64,000 bases of DNA from Vibrio sp. SS-MA-C1-2. GTDB taxonomy: Bacteria > Pseudomonadota > Gammaproteobacteria > Enterobacterales > Vibrionaceae. Position 1 is the stretch's first letter. Each line of letters opens with the position of its first letter. The notes under the pieces were generated by a model. That model was not told the DNA's origin. It saw only the letters and a list, made by a program, of their open reading frames with translations, and made no database searches. The stretch spans positions 682,001-746,000 of the forward strand of contig NZ_CP090981.1 of the NCBI RefSeq assembly GCF_021513135.1, in the 5' to 3' direction. Made by a program: the position numbers and the translations under genes. Below, piece after piece: positions 52,913-64,000 of the stretch.

Positions 52913-53245
52913 ATGGAAGCTATAGCTAAACATCGTTTTGCTCGCATTTCTCCACAGAAAGCTCGCTTAGTTGCTGATCAGATTCGCGGTAAAGACGTCG
53001 CTCAGGCACTTGAACTTTTAACTTTCAGCAACAAAAAAGCTGCTGAGTTAATTAAGAAAGTGCTAGAGTCAGCCATTGCCAACGCTGAGCACAACGAGGG
53101 TGCAGATATTGATGATCTTAAAATCTCAAAAATCTGCGTTGATGAAGGTCCAACCATGAAGCGTATTATGCCTCGTGCGAAAGGCCGTGCCGACCGTATC
53201 CTTAAGCGCAGCAGCCACATCAGTGTTGTTGTTGCTGATCGCTAA
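52913..53245 (+). CDS. rplV: 50S ribosomal protein L22
   Basis: 110 residues ([24 protein letters not shown]). Its hairpin ([19 protein letters not shown]) forms the tunnel constriction with L4; mutations there affect macrolides in other bacteria. It looks wild-type. Confidence 0.99.
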   Translation: MEAIAKHRFARISPQKARLVADQIRGKDVAQALELLTFSNKKAAELIKKVLESAIANAEHNEGADIDDLKISKICVDEGPTMKRIMPRAKGRADRILKRSSHISVVVADR

Positions 53246-53264
53246 TAGGCTAGGAGAGTAAGCA

Positions 53265-53957
53265 ATGGGTCAGAAAGTACATCCTAATGGTATTCGTTTA
53301 GGCATTGTTAAGCCTTGGAATGCTACTTGGTTTGCTAACAGCCAAGATTTCGCTGACAACCTAGACGGCGACTTCAAGGTACGTCAGTTCCTAAATGCGG
53401 AACTGAAAAAAGCGTCTATTTCACGCATCGTTATCGAGCGTCCTGCTAAGAGTATCCGTGTGACTATTCACACTGCTCGCCCAGGTATCGTAATCGGTAA
53501 GAAAGGTGAAGACGTAGAGAAACTACGCGCACGTGTAGCTAAAATCGCAGGTGTTCCAGCGCAAATTAATATCGCTGAAATTCGTAAGCCTGAGCTAGAC
53601 GGTAAACTAGTTGCTGACAGCATCGCGTCACAACTAGAACGCCGTGTTATGTTCCGTCGTGCTATGAAGCGCGCGGTACAGAACGCTATGCGTCTTGGTG
53701 CTAAGGGTATTAAAGTAGAAGTAAGCGGCCGTTTAGGCGGTGCTGAAATTGCTCGTACCGAATGGTATCGTGAAGGTCGTGTGCCACTACACACACTTCG
53801 TGCTGATATTGATTATGCAACTTCTGAAGCTCACACCACATATGGTGTAATTGGTATTAAAGTTTGGATCTTCAAAGGTGAAGTTCTAGGCGGAATGCCA
53901 GTTGAAGAGCAGGTGGCTCCAAAAGCCCCTAAGAAGCAGCGTAAAGGCCGTAAGTAA
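53265..53957 (+). CDS. rpsC: 30S ribosomal protein S3
   Basis: 230 residues with a KH RNA-binding domain ([15 protein letters not shown]) and a basic tail ([13 protein letters not shown]). Part of the mRNA entry helicase site. Confidence 0.99.
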   Translation: MGQKVHPNGIRLGIVKPWNATWFANSQDFADNLDGDFKVRQFLNAELKKASISRIVIERPAKSIRVTIHTARPGIVIGKKGEDVEKLRARVAKIAGVPAQINIAEIRKPELDGKLVADSIASQLERRVMFRRAMKRAVQNAMRLGAKGIKVEVSGRLGGAEIARTEWYREGRVPLHTLRADIDYATSEAHTTYGVIGIKVWIFKGEVLGGMPVEEQVAPKAPKKQRKGRK

Positions 53958-53968
53958 GGAGTCGACTG

Positions 53969-54379
53969 ATGCTGCAACCAAAACGCACTAAATTCCGCAA
54001 GGCCTTTAAAGGTCGTAACCGCGGTCTAGCAAATGGTACAGATGTAAGTTTCGGTACTTTTGGACTTAAAGCAGTCGGCCGTGGCCGAATCACTGCTCGC
54101 CAAATCGAAGCTGCGCGTCGTGCAATGACCAGACATGTAAAACGTCAAGGTCAAATCTGGATTCGAGTATTCCCGGACAAGCCGATTACGAGCAAGCCGT
54201 TGGAAGTTCGTCAGGGTAAGGGTAAAGGTAACGTTGAGTACTGGGTAGCCCAAATCCAACCAGGTAAAGTATTGTACGAAATGGACGGTGTACCTGAAGA
54301 GTTGGCTCGCGAAGCGTTCCGCCTTGCGGCACGTAAGCTGCCTGTAAAGACAACTTTCGTAACTAAGCAGGTGTTGTAA
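53969..54379 (+). CDS. rplP: 50S ribosomal protein L16
   Basis: 136 residues ([19 protein letters not shown]). Late-assembly protein near the A site. Overlaps rpmC by one base (TAATG). Confidence 0.99.
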   Translation: MLQPKRTKFRKAFKGRNRGLANGTDVSFGTFGLKAVGRGRITARQIEAARRAMTRHVKRQGQIWIRVFPDKPITSKPLEVRQGKGKGNVEYWVAQIQPGKVLYEMDGVPEELAREAFRLAARKLPVKTTFVTKQVL

Positions 54380-54570
54380 TGAAAGCACAAGAGCTACGTG
54401 AAAAAAGCGTTGAAGAATTAAACGCTGAGTTGTTGAGCTTGCTACGTGAACAGTTTAACTTGCGCATGCAAGTTGCTACTGGTCAACTACAGCAAACTCA
54501 TACACTAAAAATCGTACGCCGTGATATCGCGCGTGTAAAAACCGTAATGACCGAGAAGGCTGAAGCATAA
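54379..54570 (+). CDS. rpmC: 50S ribosomal protein L29
   Basis: 63 residues, two helices ([20 protein letters not shown]). At the tunnel exit beside L23. Overlaps rpsQ by one base. Confidence 0.98.
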   Translation: MKAQELREKSVEELNAELLSLLREQFNLRMQVATGQLQQTHTLKIVRRDIARVKTVMTEKAEA

Positions 54571-54824
54571 TGAGCGAAACTATTCGTACTTTGCAAGGTC
54601 GCGTGATCAGCAGCAAAATGGATAAGTCTATTGTTGTTGCGATCGAACGCAAGGTGAAACACCCACTTTACGGTAAGTTCATCAAGCGTACGACCAAAAT
54701 CCACGCTCATGACGAAAACAACGAATGTGGCCAAGGCGACAAAGTTGAAGTTATCGAGTGTCGTCCAATGTCTAAGACTAAGTCTTTTAAATTGGTACGT
54801 ATCATTGAAAAAGCTCGCGTTTAA
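54570..54824 (+). CDS. rpsQ: 30S ribosomal protein S17
   Basis: 84 residues ([19 protein letters not shown]). Primary 16S binder and last gene of the S10 operon; a terminator follows. Confidence 0.99.
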   Translation: MSETIRTLQGRVISSKMDKSIVVAIERKVKHPLYGKFIKRTTKIHAHDENNECGQGDKVEVIECRPMSKTKSFKLVRIIEKARV

Positions 54825-54865
54825 TTAATATAGTTATCTATATAATTTAACAGAGATTTTCAATC

Positions 54866-54902
54866 TTAAAATAAACGGCTCGTCCGAGTCGTTTATTTTT
54901 TT
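54866..54902 (+). terminator. S10 operon terminator
   Basis: AAAATAAACGGCTCG pairs with GAGTCGTTTATTTT (one wobble) around TCC, followed by a T run. Confidence 0.85.
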
Positions 54903-54931
54903 CTACACATCGGTGAAAAATAGTGTTAATA
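54902..54931 (+). promoter_or_regulatory. spc operon promoter
   Basis: TCTACA (54902-54907), about 17-18 bases, then a -10-like TTAATA around 54926-54931. The block TTTTTTTCTACACATC...GTGTTAATATT closely parallels the E. coli spc promoter. It directly follows the S10 terminator. Confidence 0.6.
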
Positions 54932-54999
54932 TTCGACACCCTTGTGAAAGGCACTTGACCCAATTGGGGTCTTTTGAAAGTAAATAGCGGAGCACTAAA

Positions 55000-55371
55000 A
55001 TGATCCAAATGCAAAGTAGGCTGGACGCAGCGGATAACTCCGGCGCGCGCAGCGTAATGTGTATTAAGGTCTTGGGCGGCTCTCACCGTCGTTATGCTGA
55101 AATTGGCGACGTCATCAAAGTTACTGTGAAAGAAGCAATTCCTCGCGGTAAAGTAAAAAAAGGTGATGTTCTAAAGGCGGTAGTAGTACGTACCCGTAAA
55201 GGCGTTCGTCGTCCAGACGGCTCTGTCATTCGCTTTGACCGTAATGCTTGTGTATTGTTAAACAACACTACTGAGCAACCAGTCGGTACTCGTATCTTTG
55301 GTCCAGTAACACGTGAACTTCGTAACGATAAGTTTATGAAGATCGTGTCACTAGCACCTGAAGTACTGTAA
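55000..55371 (+). CDS. rplN: 50S ribosomal protein L14
   Basis: 123 residues ([28 protein letters not shown]). Subunit-interface protein, target of the silencing factor RsfS in other bacteria. First gene of the spc operon. Confidence 0.99.
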   Translation: MIQMQSRLDAADNSGARSVMCIKVLGGSHRRYAEIGDVIKVTVKEAIPRGKVKKGDVLKAVVVRTRKGVRRPDGSVIRFDRNACVLLNNTTEQPVGTRIFGPVTRELRNDKFMKIVSLAPEVL

Positions 55372-55382
55372 GGAGCGAAAAA

Positions 55383-55697
55383 ATGGCAGCTAAAATCCGT
55401 CAGAATGACGAAGTAATCGTAATTGCTGGGAAAGACAAAGGCAAGCGCGGTAAAGTATCAAAGGTCCTAGCTACTGGCAAAGTGATCGTTGAAGGTATTA
55501 ACATGGTTAAGAAACACCAGAAGCCTCAACCGGCAATGGGTGTTCAAGGCGGCATTGTAGAGCAAGAAGCTGCAATTGACGTTTCTAACGTGGCTATCTT
55601 TAACGCTGAAACTAGCAAAGCTGACCGTGTAGGTTTTCGTTTTGAAGAGAACAAAAAAGTTCGCTTCTTCAAATCGAATGACGAATTAATCAAGTAA
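55383..55697 (+). CDS. rplX: 50S ribosomal protein L24
   Basis: 104 residues with a KOW motif ([23 protein letters not shown]). Initiates 50S assembly. Confidence 0.99.
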   Translation: MAAKIRQNDEVIVIAGKDKGKRGKVSKVLATGKVIVEGINMVKKHQKPQPAMGVQGGIVEQEAAIDVSNVAIFNAETSKADRVGFRFEENKKVRFFKSNDELIK

Positions 55698-55713
55698 TTC
55701 TTGGAGTAGTACA

Positions 55714-56253
55714 ATGGCGAAACTGCATGATTACTATAAAGAGACTGTTGTAGCTGAATTATCGAAAGAGTTCGGTTTCAAGAGCATCATGCAAGTCCCA
55801 AGGATCGAAAAGATCACACTTAACATGGGTGTGGGCGAAGCTATCAACGACAAAAAGCTACTAGAAAATGCTGCATCTGACATGACTGCTATTGCAGGTC
55901 AGAAGCCATTAATCACTGTAGCTCGCAAATCTGTTGCTGGTTTTAAGATCCGTGAGGGCTACCCTATAGGCTGTAAAGTAACCTTACGTGGCGAACGCAT
56001 GTGGGACTTCTTTGAGCGTCTTATTTCTATTGCTGTACCTCGTATTCGTGATTTCCGTGGTTTAAACCCGAAATCATTTGATGGTCGTGGTAACTACAGC
56101 ATGGGCGTTCGTGAGCAAATCATCTTTCCTGAAATTGACTATGATAAAGTCGATCGTATTCGTGGTCTTGATATTACTATCACTACTACCGCGTCTAACG
56201 ATGAGGAAGGACGAGCATTGCTTGCTGCATTTAACTTTCCATTTCGTAAGTAG
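55714..56253 (+). CDS. rplE: 50S ribosomal protein L5
   Basis: 179 residues ([21 protein letters not shown]). Binds 5S rRNA. In E. coli the S8 repressor site for the spc operon spans the start of this gene; the same start sequence (GCGAAACTGCATGATTACTA) is kept here, so S8 control is likely. Confidence 0.99.
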   Translation: MAKLHDYYKETVVAELSKEFGFKSIMQVPRIEKITLNMGVGEAINDKKLLENAASDMTAIAGQKPLITVARKSVAGFKIREGYPIGCKVTLRGERMWDFFERLISIAVPRIRDFRGLNPKSFDGRGNYSMGVREQIIFPEIDYDKVDRIRGLDITITTTASNDEEGRALLAAFNFPFRK

Positions 56254-56268
56254 AGTGAAGGGTTACTA

Positions 56269-56574
56269 ATGGCTAAACAATCAATGAAAGCGCGTGAAGC
56301 AAAGCGTGCTAAGCTTGTTGCACAATTCTCTGAAAAGCGTAGTGCACTTAAAGCTATCATTAACGATGTAAACGCTTCAGAAGAAGACCGTTGGAATGCT
56401 GTTCTTAAGCTACAGGGTTTACCTCGTGATTCAAGCGCTTCGCGTCAACGCAATCGCTGTAACCAAACTGGCCGTCCACACGGTTTCTTACGTAAATTCG
56501 GTCTTAGCCGCATCAAGGTTCGTGAAGCTTGTATGAAAGGCGAAATTCCTGGTTTGCGCAAGGCGAGCTGGTAA
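56269..56574 (+). CDS. rpsN: 30S ribosomal protein S14
   Basis: 101 residues, the long zinc-free form (no CXXC pairs), with the conserved [20 protein letters not shown] segment. Confidence 0.99.
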   Translation: MAKQSMKAREAKRAKLVAQFSEKRSALKAIINDVNASEEDRWNAVLKLQGLPRDSSASRQRNRCNQTGRPHGFLRKFGLSRIKVREACMKGEIPGLRKASW

Positions 56575-56606
56575 TTGCTAACTAAGAATCATGGGAGTAT
56601 AAACTT

Positions 56607-56999
56607 ATGAGCATGCAAGATCCTATCGCGGATATGCTAACACGCATCCGTAACGGACAAGCAGCAAACAGAGTTGCTGTAAAAATGCCTTCTTCCAAGC
56701 TTAAAGTAGCAATTGCAACTCTACTTAAAGCAGAAGGTTACATCGTTGACTTCGCAGTTGAAGGCGAAGTTAAATCAACGCTAGAAGTTACTTTAAAGTA
56801 CTTCGACGCGAATCCGGTTATCGAGCAAATTCAACGTGTAAGCCGTCCAGGCCTACGCATCTATAAGAACAAGGGAAATATCCCTTCTGTTATGGGTGGA
56901 CTTGGAATTGCTGTGGTATCCACTTCTAAAGGTCTGATGACCGACCGCTCTGCTCGCAAGGCAGGTTTAGGCGGCGAAATCATCTGCTACGTAGCGTAA
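56607..56999 (+). CDS. rpsH: 30S ribosomal protein S8
   Basis: 130 residues ([18 protein letters not shown]). Central-domain 16S binder and autorepressor of the spc operon. Confidence 0.99.
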   Translation: MSMQDPIADMLTRIRNGQAANRVAVKMPSSKLKVAIATLLKAEGYIVDFAVEGEVKSTLEVTLKYFDANPVIEQIQRVSRPGLRIYKNKGNIPSVMGGLGIAVVSTSKGLMTDRSARKAGLGGEIICYVA

Positions 57000-57009
57000 G
57001 GAGTAGGAA

Positions 57010-57543
57010 ATGTCTCGTGTTGCTAAAGCACCCGTAGTAATTCCTGCTGGCGTAGAGGTTAAACTTAACGGCCAAGAAATTACTATTTCAGGTAAGAATG
57101 GTGAACTTACACGTGTAATCAACGACGCAGTTGTGATTACAGTGGAAGAAAACAACATTACTTTTGCACCTCGTGATGGTGTTGCTAAAGCTAATGCACA
57201 AGCTGGTACAGCTCGCGCATTAATTAACAACATGGTTACTGGTGTAACAGAAGGTTTCGTTAAGAAACTACTTCTAAAAGGTGTTGGTTACCGTGCTGCT
57301 GTTAAAGGTAACGTTGTTAACTTAACGTTGGGTTTCTCCCATCCAGTTAACCACGAATTACCTGCAGGTATCAAAGCTGAGTGTCCAAGTCAAACTGAAA
57401 TCATACTTACGGGTACTGATAAGCAAGTTGTTGGACAAGAAGCTGCGAATATCCGCGCTTATCGTCAACCTGAGCCTTACAAAGGCAAAGGTGTTCGTTA
57501 CGCCGATGAAATCGTGCGTACTAAAGAGGCTAAGAAGAAGTAA
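57010..57543 (+). CDS. rplF: 50S ribosomal protein L6
   Basis: 177 residues ([21 protein letters not shown]); C-terminal [21 protein letters not shown]. Near the sarcin-ricin loop. Confidence 0.99.
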   Translation: MSRVAKAPVVIPAGVEVKLNGQEITISGKNGELTRVINDAVVITVEENNITFAPRDGVAKANAQAGTARALINNMVTGVTEGFVKKLLLKGVGYRAAVKGNVVNLTLGFSHPVNHELPAGIKAECPSQTEIILTGTDKQVVGQEAANIRAYRQPEPYKGKGVRYADEIVRTKEAKKK

Positions 57544-57552
57544 GGTATCACT

Positions 57553-57906
57553 ATGGATAAGAAAACAACTCGTATCCGTCGTGCAACCCGCGCACGTCGC
57601 AAGATTGCTGAATTGGAAGCAATTCGTCTTGTAGTGCATCGGACTCCACGTCACGTGTACGCACAGGTTATCGCACCAAACGGTTCTGAGGTTCTAGCTT
57701 CTGCTTCTACAGTAGAAAAAGCAATCCGTGAGCAAGTTAAAAGCACTGGTAATGCAGATGCAGCAAAAGTAGTTGGTAAAGCAATTGCTGAGCGTGCAAT
57801 CGAAAAAGGCATTTCTAATGTTGCTTTTGATCGCTCTGGTTTCCAGTACCACGGTCGAGTAGCTGCACTGGCAGATGCTGCCCGTGAAGCTGGTCTGAAG
57901 TTCTAA
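57553..57906 (+). CDS. rplR: 50S ribosomal protein L18
   Basis: 117 residues ([21 protein letters not shown]). Binds 5S rRNA with L5. Confidence 0.99.
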   Translation: MDKKTTRIRRATRARRKIAELEAIRLVVHRTPRHVYAQVIAPNGSEVLASASTVEKAIREQVKSTGNADAAKVVGKAIAERAIEKGISNVAFDRSGFQYHGRVAALADAAREAGLKF

Positions 57907-57919
57907 GGCGGAGTGGAAG

Positions 57920-58417
57920 ATGGCTAACGAAAAACAACAAAGTGATTTGCAAGAAAAGCTAATCGCTGTTAACCGTGTATCTAAGACGGTTAAAGGTGGT
58001 CGTATCTTTACTTTTACTGCATTAACAGTAGTTGGTGATGGTAATGGTAAAGTAGGTTTCGGTTACGGTAAAGCCCGTGAAGTACCTGCTGCGATCCAAA
58101 AATCTATGGAAAAAGCACGCCGTAACATTACAAATGTTGCACTAAACGAAGGTACTCTTCACCACGCTGTTAAAGGTCGCCACACTGGTTCTAAAGTGTA
58201 CATGCAACCTGCTGCAGAAGGTACTGGTATCATCGCTGGCGGTGCTATGCGTGCTGTGCTAGAAGTTGCGGGCGTTCGCAACGTACTAGCGAAAGCTTAT
58301 GGTTCTACTAACCCAATCAACGTTGTTCGCGCAACAATTGATGGTCTTGGTGGAATGAAATCTCCAGAAATGGTTGCAACAAAGCGTGGCCTTTCTGTTA
58401 AGGAAATTCTGGAGTAA
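57920..58417 (+). CDS. rpsE: 30S ribosomal protein S5
   Basis: 165 residues with the S5 domain ([21 protein letters not shown]) and [15 protein letters not shown]. Contributes to decoding accuracy; the spectinomycin-binding loop region looks normal. Confidence 0.99.
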   Translation: MANEKQQSDLQEKLIAVNRVSKTVKGGRIFTFTALTVVGDGNGKVGFGYGKAREVPAAIQKSMEKARRNITNVALNEGTLHHAVKGRHTGSKVYMQPAAEGTGIIAGGAMRAVLEVAGVRNVLAKAYGSTNPINVVRATIDGLGGMKSPEMVATKRGLSVKEILE

Positions 58418-58421
58418 TCAT

Positions 58422-58601
58422 ATGGCTAATACAATTAAAATAACCCAGACTCGTAGTTCTATCGGCCGTTTACCAAAACACCGTGCTACTCTGCGTGGCT
58501 TGGGACTACGTCGCATCAACCATACAGTTGAACTTGAAGATACACCGTGTATTCGCGGTATGATCAATAAAGTTTACTACATGGTTAAAGTTGAGGAGTA
58601 A
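58422..58601 (+). CDS. rpmD: 50S ribosomal protein L30
   Basis: 59 residues from ATG 58422 ([20 protein letters not shown]), 4 bases after rpsE. Longer upstream frames run into rpsE and are not real. Confidence 0.98.
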   Translation: MANTIKITQTRSSIGRLPKHRATLRGLGLRRINHTVELEDTPCIRGMINKVYYMVKVEE

Positions 58602-58605
58602 TCGC

Positions 58606-59040
58606 ATGCGTTTGAATACTCTATCACCAGCTGCTGGCTCAAAACCGACTAAGAAACGTGTTGGTCGCGGTATCGGTTCTGGTCTAGGCAAAACTGGTGG
58701 CCGTGGTCACAAAGGTCAAAAGTCTCGCTCTGGCGGTAATGTTCGTCGCGGTTTTGAAGGTGGTCAGATGCCTTTGAAACAACGTCTACCTAAGTTTGGT
58801 TTTACATCACGCAAAGGTCTAGTAACTGCAGAAGTTCGTTTAGGCGAATTAGCTAAAGTTACTGGTGACGTTATTGATCTAAACACGCTGAAAGAAGCAA
58901 ACCTAATCACTAAGAACATCAAATTTGTTAAAGTTGTTCTTTCTGGTGAGATTGCTCGCTCAGTGACTGTTAAAGGTCTACGCGTAACAAAAGGCGCTCA
59001 AGCGGCTATTGAAGCTGTGGGCGGCAAAATCGAAGAATAG
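58606..59040 (+). CDS. rplO: 50S ribosomal protein L15
   Basis: 144 residues from ATG 58606 ([22 protein letters not shown]), with the glycine-rich [20 protein letters not shown]. The GAGGAG site serves this start. Confidence 0.99.
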   Translation: MRLNTLSPAAGSKPTKKRVGRGIGSGLGKTGGRGHKGQKSRSGGNVRRGFEGGQMPLKQRLPKFGFTSRKGLVTAEVRLGELAKVTGDVIDLNTLKEANLITKNIKFVKVVLSGEIARSVTVKGLRVTKGAQAAIEAVGGKIEE

Positions 59041-59061
59041 TAACTCGAGGACGAGGTACAG

Positions 59062-60387
59062 ATGGCAAAACAACCGGGAAATAAACAACAGAGTGCACAA
59101 GGTGGAATGGCTGAACTGAAACAACGACTATTCTTTGTAATAGGCGCAATTTTAGTCTTCAGAGCAGGATCCTTTGTACCTATCCCTGGTATTGACGCTG
59201 CTGTACTCGCCGATTTGCTCAATCAGCAAAAAGGTACCATCATAGAGATGTTTAACATGTTCTCTGGTGGTGCTCTTGAGCGAGCATCTATATTAGCACT
59301 GGGTATCATGCCGTATATTTCTGCGTCAATTGTTATCCAGTTGCTAACCGTAGTTCACCCAGCATTAGCTGAGTTGAAAAAAGAGGGTGAAGCTGGTCGT
59401 CGTAAGATAAGCCAATACACTCGCTACGGGACGCTTGTTCTGGCAACATTCCAAGCAATTGGTATTGCTACAGGTCTGCCAAATATGATTCCAGGTTTGG
59501 TTGCAAATCCAAATATGGCTTTCTATTTTACAGCGGTAGTAAGTTTGGTTACTGGTACCATGTTCTTAATGTGGTTAGGTGAGCAAATTACTGAGCGCGG
59601 AATCGGTAATGGTATCTCGTTGATTATTTTCACGGGTATCGCTGCTGGTTTGCCACCTGCGATTGGACAAACTATCGAGCAAGCACGTCAAGGTGAACTG
59701 AATGTGCTTCTTCTTCTATTATTAGTCGTTATCTCCTTTGCAGTAGTTTACTTTGTAGTGTTTATGGAGCGTGGTCAACGACGTATCGTTGTTAACTATG
59801 CAAAACGCCAACAAGGCCGTCGTGTCTTCGCAGCGCAAAGCACTCACCTGCCATTAAAAATAAATATGGCTGGTGTAATCCCTGCAATTTTTGCATCAAG
59901 TATTATCTTGTTTCCAGGCACACTAGCTCAGTGGTTTGGTCAAGGTGACAATTTAGGTTGGTTAAGTGATATTGCTTTAGCAATTAGCCCAGGACAACCT
60001 TTATATGTTATGCTTTATGCAGCGGCGATAATCTTCTTTTGTTTTTTCTACACGGCATTGGTTTTCAATCCGCGTGAAACAGCAGATAATTTGAAGAAGT
60101 CGGGTGCGTTCGTACCTGGTATTCGTCCGGGTGAACAGACTGCCAAATATATTGATAAAGTAATGACTCGTCTAACATTAGCTGGCGCGCTTTACATTAC
60201 ATTTATTTGCCTGATCCCCCAATTCATGATGAGTGCATGGAATGTCCGTTTCTATTTTGGCGGTACTTCGCTACTGATTGTAGTCGTAGTTATCATGGAC
60301 TTTATGGCCCAAGTTCAGACATTATTAATGTCTCAACAATATGGGTCTGTATTACAGAAAGCTAATCTGAAAGGCCCAGGCCGATAA
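59062..60387 (+). CDS. secY: Preprotein translocase subunit SecY
   Basis: Channel of the Sec translocon. 441 residues, ten hydrophobic segments, with the plug/gate region [27 protein letters not shown], the cytoplasmic loop [34 protein letters not shown] and [22 protein letters not shown]. It supplies the export step upstream of the type II system in this window. It lies in the spc operon between rplO and rpmJ. Confidence 0.99.
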
Positions 60388-60412
60388 CAGATTACGTTTA
60401 CGGAGTTTAGCA

Positions 60413-60526
60413 ATGAAAGTTCGCGCTTCCGTTAAGAAAATCTGCCGTAACTGCAAAGTAATTAAGCGTAACGGTGTTGTACGCGTTATTTGCAGCGAGC
60501 CAAAGCACAAACAGCGCCAAGGCTAA
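60413..60526 (+). CDS. rpmJ: 50S ribosomal protein L36
   Basis: A 37-residue protein ([20 protein letters not shown]...), too short for usual ORF cut-offs. It is the zinc-binding form: C11, C14, C27 and H32 are present. A CGGAG site precedes the ATG. Last gene of the spc operon. Confidence 0.98.
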
Positions 60527-60542
60527 AAAGCAGAAATTTTAC

Positions 60543-60571
60543 TTGCAAAATGAGTCAAGGGTCGGTACATT
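60543..60571 (+). promoter_or_regulatory. alpha operon promoter
   Basis: TTGCAA, a 17-base spacer and TACATT, just after rpmJ. The E. coli alpha promoter occupies the same place with a similar TTGCAAA block. Start is near 60578. Confidence 0.65.
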
Positions 60572-60599
60572 AGCGTCCCCTTGCTTTTGCATTCAAAAG

Positions 60600-60690
60600 A
60601 AGTGGTATATGACCGCAGCGTATCCTCAACGGGCTTTGCTGCGGTTTCTTCTAAGATACTCTAGGAGTGAATAGTGGCCCGTATAGCAGG
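60600..60690 (+). promoter_or_regulatory. alpha operon leader: S4-binding pseudoknot
   Basis: The stem ACCGCAGC/GCTGCGGT encloses GTATCCTCAACGGGCTTT, and a downstream AGATACTC can pair with GTATC in the loop. This is the nested pseudoknot form of the E. coli alpha leader, in which S4 traps the ribosome at the GTG start of rpsM. The AGGAG site and GTG lie inside it. Confidence 0.75.
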
Positions 60691-61030
60691 CATTAACATT
60701 CCTGATCATAAACATGCGGTAATTGCATTAACTGCAATTTTCGGTATCGGTAAAACTCGTTCTCAAGCAATCCTTGCTGAGACTGGTATTGCTGAAGATG
60801 TTAAGATCAGTGAATTAAGTGAAGAGCAGATTGATCTTCTGCGTGATGGTGTTGCCAAATACACTGTTGAAGGTGATTTACGTCGTGAAGTTTCTATGAA
60901 CATCAAGCGTCTTATGGACCTAGGATGTTACCGTGGAATTCGTCATCGTCGCAGTCTACCTTTACGTGGGCAGCGTACTAAAACCAACGCTCGCACCCGT
61001 AAGGGTCCGCGCAAGCCGATCAAAAAATAA
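60674..61030 (+). CDS. rpsM: 30S ribosomal protein S13
   Basis: 118 residues starting at GTG ([18 protein letters not shown]). The GTG start is kept in E. coli as part of S4 control. C-terminal tail [16 protein letters not shown]. First gene of the alpha operon. Confidence 0.99.
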   Translation: MARIAGINIPDHKHAVIALTAIFGIGKTRSQAILAETGIAEDVKISELSEEQIDLLRDGVAKYTVEGDLRREVSMNIKRLMDLGCYRGIRHRRSLPLRGQRTKTNARTRKGPRKPIKK

Positions 61031-61441
<411 letters not shown>

Positions 61442-61468
61442 CGTTTCAGGAATAGTTGGAGAAAGAAC

Positions 61469-62089
61469 ATGGCAAGATATTTGGGTCCTAAGCTAAAGCT
61501 TAGCCGCCGCGAAGGTACAGACTTATTCCTTAAGTCTGGTGTTCGCGCAATAGATACCAAGTGTAAAATTGATAACGCGCCGGGCCAGCATGGTGCTCGA
61601 CGTGGTCGCTTATCAGATTATGGCGTTCAGCTTCGTGAGAAGCAAAAAGTTCGTCGCATCTATGGCGTATTAGAAAAACAATTCCGTAACTACTACAAAG
61701 CTGCTGCCCGCCTTAAGGGTAACACAGGTGAAAACCTGCTTCAGCTTTTAGAAGGTCGTCTTGACAACGTAGTTTACCGCATGGGCTTTGGTGCAACTCG
61801 CGCTGAATCTCGTCAGTTGGTAAGCCACAAAGCCATTCTTGTTAATGGTCGTGTTGTAAACGTTCCTTCATTCCAAGTTTCAGCTAACGACATTGTTAGC
61901 ATTCGTGAAAAAGCGAAGAAACAAGCTCGTATTAAAGGTGCTCTAGAAATTTCTGAGCAGCGCGAGAAAGCAACTTGGATTGAAGTAGACAGCGGTAAAC
62001 TGGAAGGCACTTTCAAGCGTCAACCAGAACGTTCCGACTTGTCAGCGGACATCAACGAACACTTGATCGTCGAACTTTACTCTAAGTAA
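61469..62089 (+). CDS. rpsD: 30S ribosomal protein S4
   Basis: 206 residues ([24 protein letters not shown]), with an S4 domain ([31 protein letters not shown] in outline). 16S assembly initiator, translation repressor of the alpha operon, and antitermination factor. Confidence 0.99.
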   Translation: MARYLGPKLKLSRREGTDLFLKSGVRAIDTKCKIDNAPGQHGARRGRLSDYGVQLREKQKVRRIYGVLEKQFRNYYKAAARLKGNTGENLLQLLEGRLDNVVYRMGFGATRAESRQLVSHKAILVNGRVVNVPSFQVSANDIVSIREKAKKQARIKGALEISEQREKATWIEVDSGKLEGTFKRQPERSDLSADINEHLIVELYSK

Positions 62090-62112
62090 AGTTAAATTAA
62101 AGAGAGGATATA

Positions 62113-63102
62113 ATGCAGGGTTCTGTAACAGAATTTCTTAAGCCGCGTCTTGTTGACATTGAACAAGTGTCAAATGCGCACGCAAAAGTAACTCTTGAGC
62201 CACTAGAGCGTGGTTTTGGCCACACACTAGGTAATGCTCTTCGCCGCATTCTTCTATCTTCTATGCCAGGTTGTGCTGTAACAGAAGTAGAAATTGAAGG
62301 TGTGTTGCACGAGTACAGCACCAAAGAAGGTGTTCAGGAGGATATTCTTGAAATCCTTCTAAACCTAAAAGGTTTAGCTGTTAAGGTTGAAGGTAAAGAC
62401 GAAGTCTTTATAACCCTTAATAGGTCTGGTGCGGGCCCTGTTAAAGCAGGTGATATCACTCATGATGGTGATGTTGAAATCGTAAACCCTGAGCATGTAA
62501 TCTGCCATTTAACTGATGATAATGCTGATATCAGCATGAGAATCAAGGTAGAACGTGGTCGTGGTTACGTTCCTGCTTCGGCTCGTATCCATACCGAAGA
62601 AGATGAGCGTCCTATTGGTCGTCTATTAGTTGATGCAACATTTAGCCCTGTTGACCGCATTTCTTATAATGTAGATGCAGCGCGTGTTGAGCAACGTACC
62701 GACTTGGACAAGCTTGTTATCGACATGGAGACTAACGGTACTCTTGACCCTGAGGAAGCAATTCGTCGTGCTGCAACAATTCTTGCAGAACAACTTGATG
62801 CTTTCGTGGATCTACGTGATGTGCGTGTTCCAGAAGAGAAAGAAGAGAAACCAGAGTTTGATCCGATCCTACTCCGTCCAGTCGACGATCTTGAACTAAC
62901 CGTTCGCTCTGCTAACTGTTTGAAGGCAGAAGCGATCCACTATATTGGTGATTTGGTTCAGCGTACTGAAGTCGAGCTTCTTAAAACGCCAAATCTTGGT
63001 AAGAAGTCTTTGACTGAAATAAAAGATGTTCTGGCATCACGTGGTCTATCTCTAGGTATGCGCCTAGAAAATTGGCCGCCTGCATCAATCGCTGAAGATT
63101 AA
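62113..63102 (+). CDS. rpoA: RNA polymerase alpha subunit
   Basis: 329 residues. The N-terminal domain nucleates the core enzyme ([28 protein letters not shown]). A linker near 235-248 ([11 protein letters not shown]) leads to the C-terminal domain that binds UP elements and activators such as CRP ([24 protein letters not shown], with the UP-element arginine). Fourth gene of the alpha operon. Confidence 0.99.
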   Translation: MQGSVTEFLKPRLVDIEQVSNAHAKVTLEPLERGFGHTLGNALRRILLSSMPGCAVTEVEIEGVLHEYSTKEGVQEDILEILLNLKGLAVKVEGKDEVFITLNRSGAGPVKAGDITHDGDVEIVNPEHVICHLTDDNADISMRIKVERGRGYVPASARIHTEEDERPIGRLLVDATFSPVDRISYNVDAARVEQRTDLDKLVIDMETNGTLDPEEAIRRAATILAEQLDAFVDLRDVRVPEEKEEKPEFDPILLRPVDDLELTVRSANCLKAEAIHYIGDLVQRTEVELLKTPNLGKKSLTEIKDVLASRGLSLGMRLENWPPASIAED

Positions 63103-63142
63103 TCAATCACTGATTAACAGGCTTAGTTAGAAGGATTAGGTC

Positions 63143-63523
63143 ATGCGCCATCGTAAGAGTGGTCGTCAACTCAACCGTAACAGCAGCCATCGTCAGGCTA
63201 TGTTCCGTAATATGGCTAGCTCATTAGTTCGTCATGAGATCATCAAGACGACTTTACCAAAAGCTAAAGAGTTACGCCGAGTAGTTGAACCTTTAATTAC
63301 TTTAGCAAAGAACGACAGTGTTGCTAACCGTCGTCTTGCATTTGCACGAACTCGTGATAGCGAAGTTGTTGCAAAACTATTTACTGAGATCGGCCCACGC
63401 TTTGCGGGTCGTCCAGGCGGATATACTCGCATTATGAAATGTGGTTTCCGTGCTGGTGATAAAGCTCCAATGGCTTACATTGAGCTTGTAGATCGCCCAG
63501 AAGTAGAAGCAGCTGCTGAATAA
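63143..63523 (+). CDS. rplQ: 50S ribosomal protein L17
   Basis: 126 residues ([21 protein letters not shown]). Last gene of the alpha operon; a strong terminator follows. Confidence 0.99.
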   Translation: MRHRKSGRQLNRNSSHRQAMFRNMASSLVRHEIIKTTLPKAKELRRVVEPLITLAKNDSVANRRLAFARTRDSEVVAKLFTEIGPRFAGRPGGYTRIMKCGFRAGDKAPMAYIELVDRPEVEAAAE

Positions 63524-63538
63524 GCAATGCTTAAGTAA

Positions 63539-63571
63539 TAAAAAGGCCAGACATTAGTCTGGCCTTTTTTG
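63539..63571 (+). terminator. alpha operon terminator
   Basis: AAAAGGCCAGAC pairs perfectly with GTCTGGCCTTTT around ATTA, followed by TT. Confidence 0.92.
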
Positions 63572-63702
63572 CTTTTTAGCAAATATAAAAAGTATAAAGA
63601 AGAAATATAAAAGTATATTCAATCGGATTTGTACTAAAAATATACGGTATGATTTAATATTGAACACTTATTCTTTTTTTTATCTTTTTATTCAAAAAGG
63701 AC

Positions 63703-64000
63703 TTGCATCAAAACTGCTTCTATCTATAATGCGCCCTCACCATTGATAGAGCCCAAATTAATCAATGCAAGGCGTGAATTGGTGAGGCTAAAAAGATAAC
63801 TTAATTAATGAACAAAGCGGTTGACAGCAAGAGTTTGCTGAGTAAAATAGCCGTCCTCTTAAATGATAAGTCACTAAGCGTCAAAACGCGGTGTTTCATT
63901 ATTTGAGAAAGGTCAATAAGACGTTTTAAATTCGATTCAAATAGGAATTGAAAATAAATTAAAATTTCTTCTTGACTTAAAATTAGGGAGCTGTATTATA
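63703..64000 (+). promoter_or_regulatory. Promoters P1-P3 of a second rRNA operon
   Basis: P1-like TTGCAT-16-TATAAT (63703-63730, then GCGCCC), P2 TTGACA-16-TAAAAT (63821-63848) and P3 TTGACT-16-TATTAT (63972-63999). Bases 63790-64000 match 43202-43412 with a single difference seen. The rRNA genes themselves lie beyond the window. Confidence 0.9.

Noticed and set aside
60474-60673. 66-residue frame between rpmJ and rpsM
   Set aside because: It overlaps rpmJ in another frame and covers the alpha promoter and leader.

Overview
The window is chromosomal core DNA from an AT-rich gammaproteobacterium of the family Vibrionaceae (Photobacterium/Aliivibrio/Vibrio-like). The evidence is the gene content and order (polA-engB-csrC-yihI-hemN-glnG-glnL-glnA-typA-yihY-dtd-yiiD, then pckA-hslO-hslR-gspC..N-nudE-cysQ, then sthA-fabR-yijD-trmA-murI), the 16S sequence, and a dispersed palindromic repeat of about 107-130 bp. 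The genus cannot be fixed from sequence reading alone. I see no prophage, transposase, CRISPR array or integron.

Layout. 1-2073 is the 3' part of polA. 2074-2435 holds a terminator and a probable sRNA where Spot 42 would be expected. 2436-3101 is engB (minus) and 3249-3869 a diheme cytochrome c4. 4197-4652 is an unannotated CsrB/CsrC-type RNA with 22 GGA motifs, in the same neighbourhood as E. coli csrC. 4771-6438 is a methyltransferase-yihI-DUF2489 operon, followed by a hemN broken by a one-base deletion in a G run. 8111-12309 (minus) holds glnG, glnL and glnA; glnA has a clear sigma-54 promoter and two NtrC-like sites. 12835-17381 carries typA, yihY-dtd and yiiD; 17306-22923 (minus) carries an AsmA-like protein, pckA, hslO and hslR. 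23200-34876 is a complete type II secretion operon gspC-gspN, followed by nudE and cysQ.

36542-37290 is the only accessory-looking stretch: a small glycine-zipper membrane peptide gene, repeat remnants and a perfect 20-copy 7-bp tandem array. Then come sthA/fabR (divergent), yijD, trmA, murI and a membrane-anchored RRM protein. 43113-49192 is an rRNA operon (16S, tRNA-Glu, tRNA-Lys, tRNA-Val, 23S, 5S) with three promoters. 49627-63571 is the S10-spc-alpha ribosomal protein supercluster with its S10 leader, spc promoter and alpha-leader S4 target. The window ends inside a near-identical copy of the three rRNA promoters, so a second rRNA operon in the same orientation very probably begins just beyond it.

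Functionally the window joins growth machinery (rRNA, ribosomal proteins, RNA polymerase alpha, SecY, EngB, TypA, YihI), nitrogen control (GlnA/NtrB/NtrC), carbon and redox control (PckA, SthA, the CsrC-like RNA), lipid homeostasis (FabR, YiiD) and protein export (Gsp). The most rewarding items for follow-up are the two unannotated sRNA loci, the hemN frameshift, the glycine-zipper/tandem-repeat segment and the dispersed palindrome.
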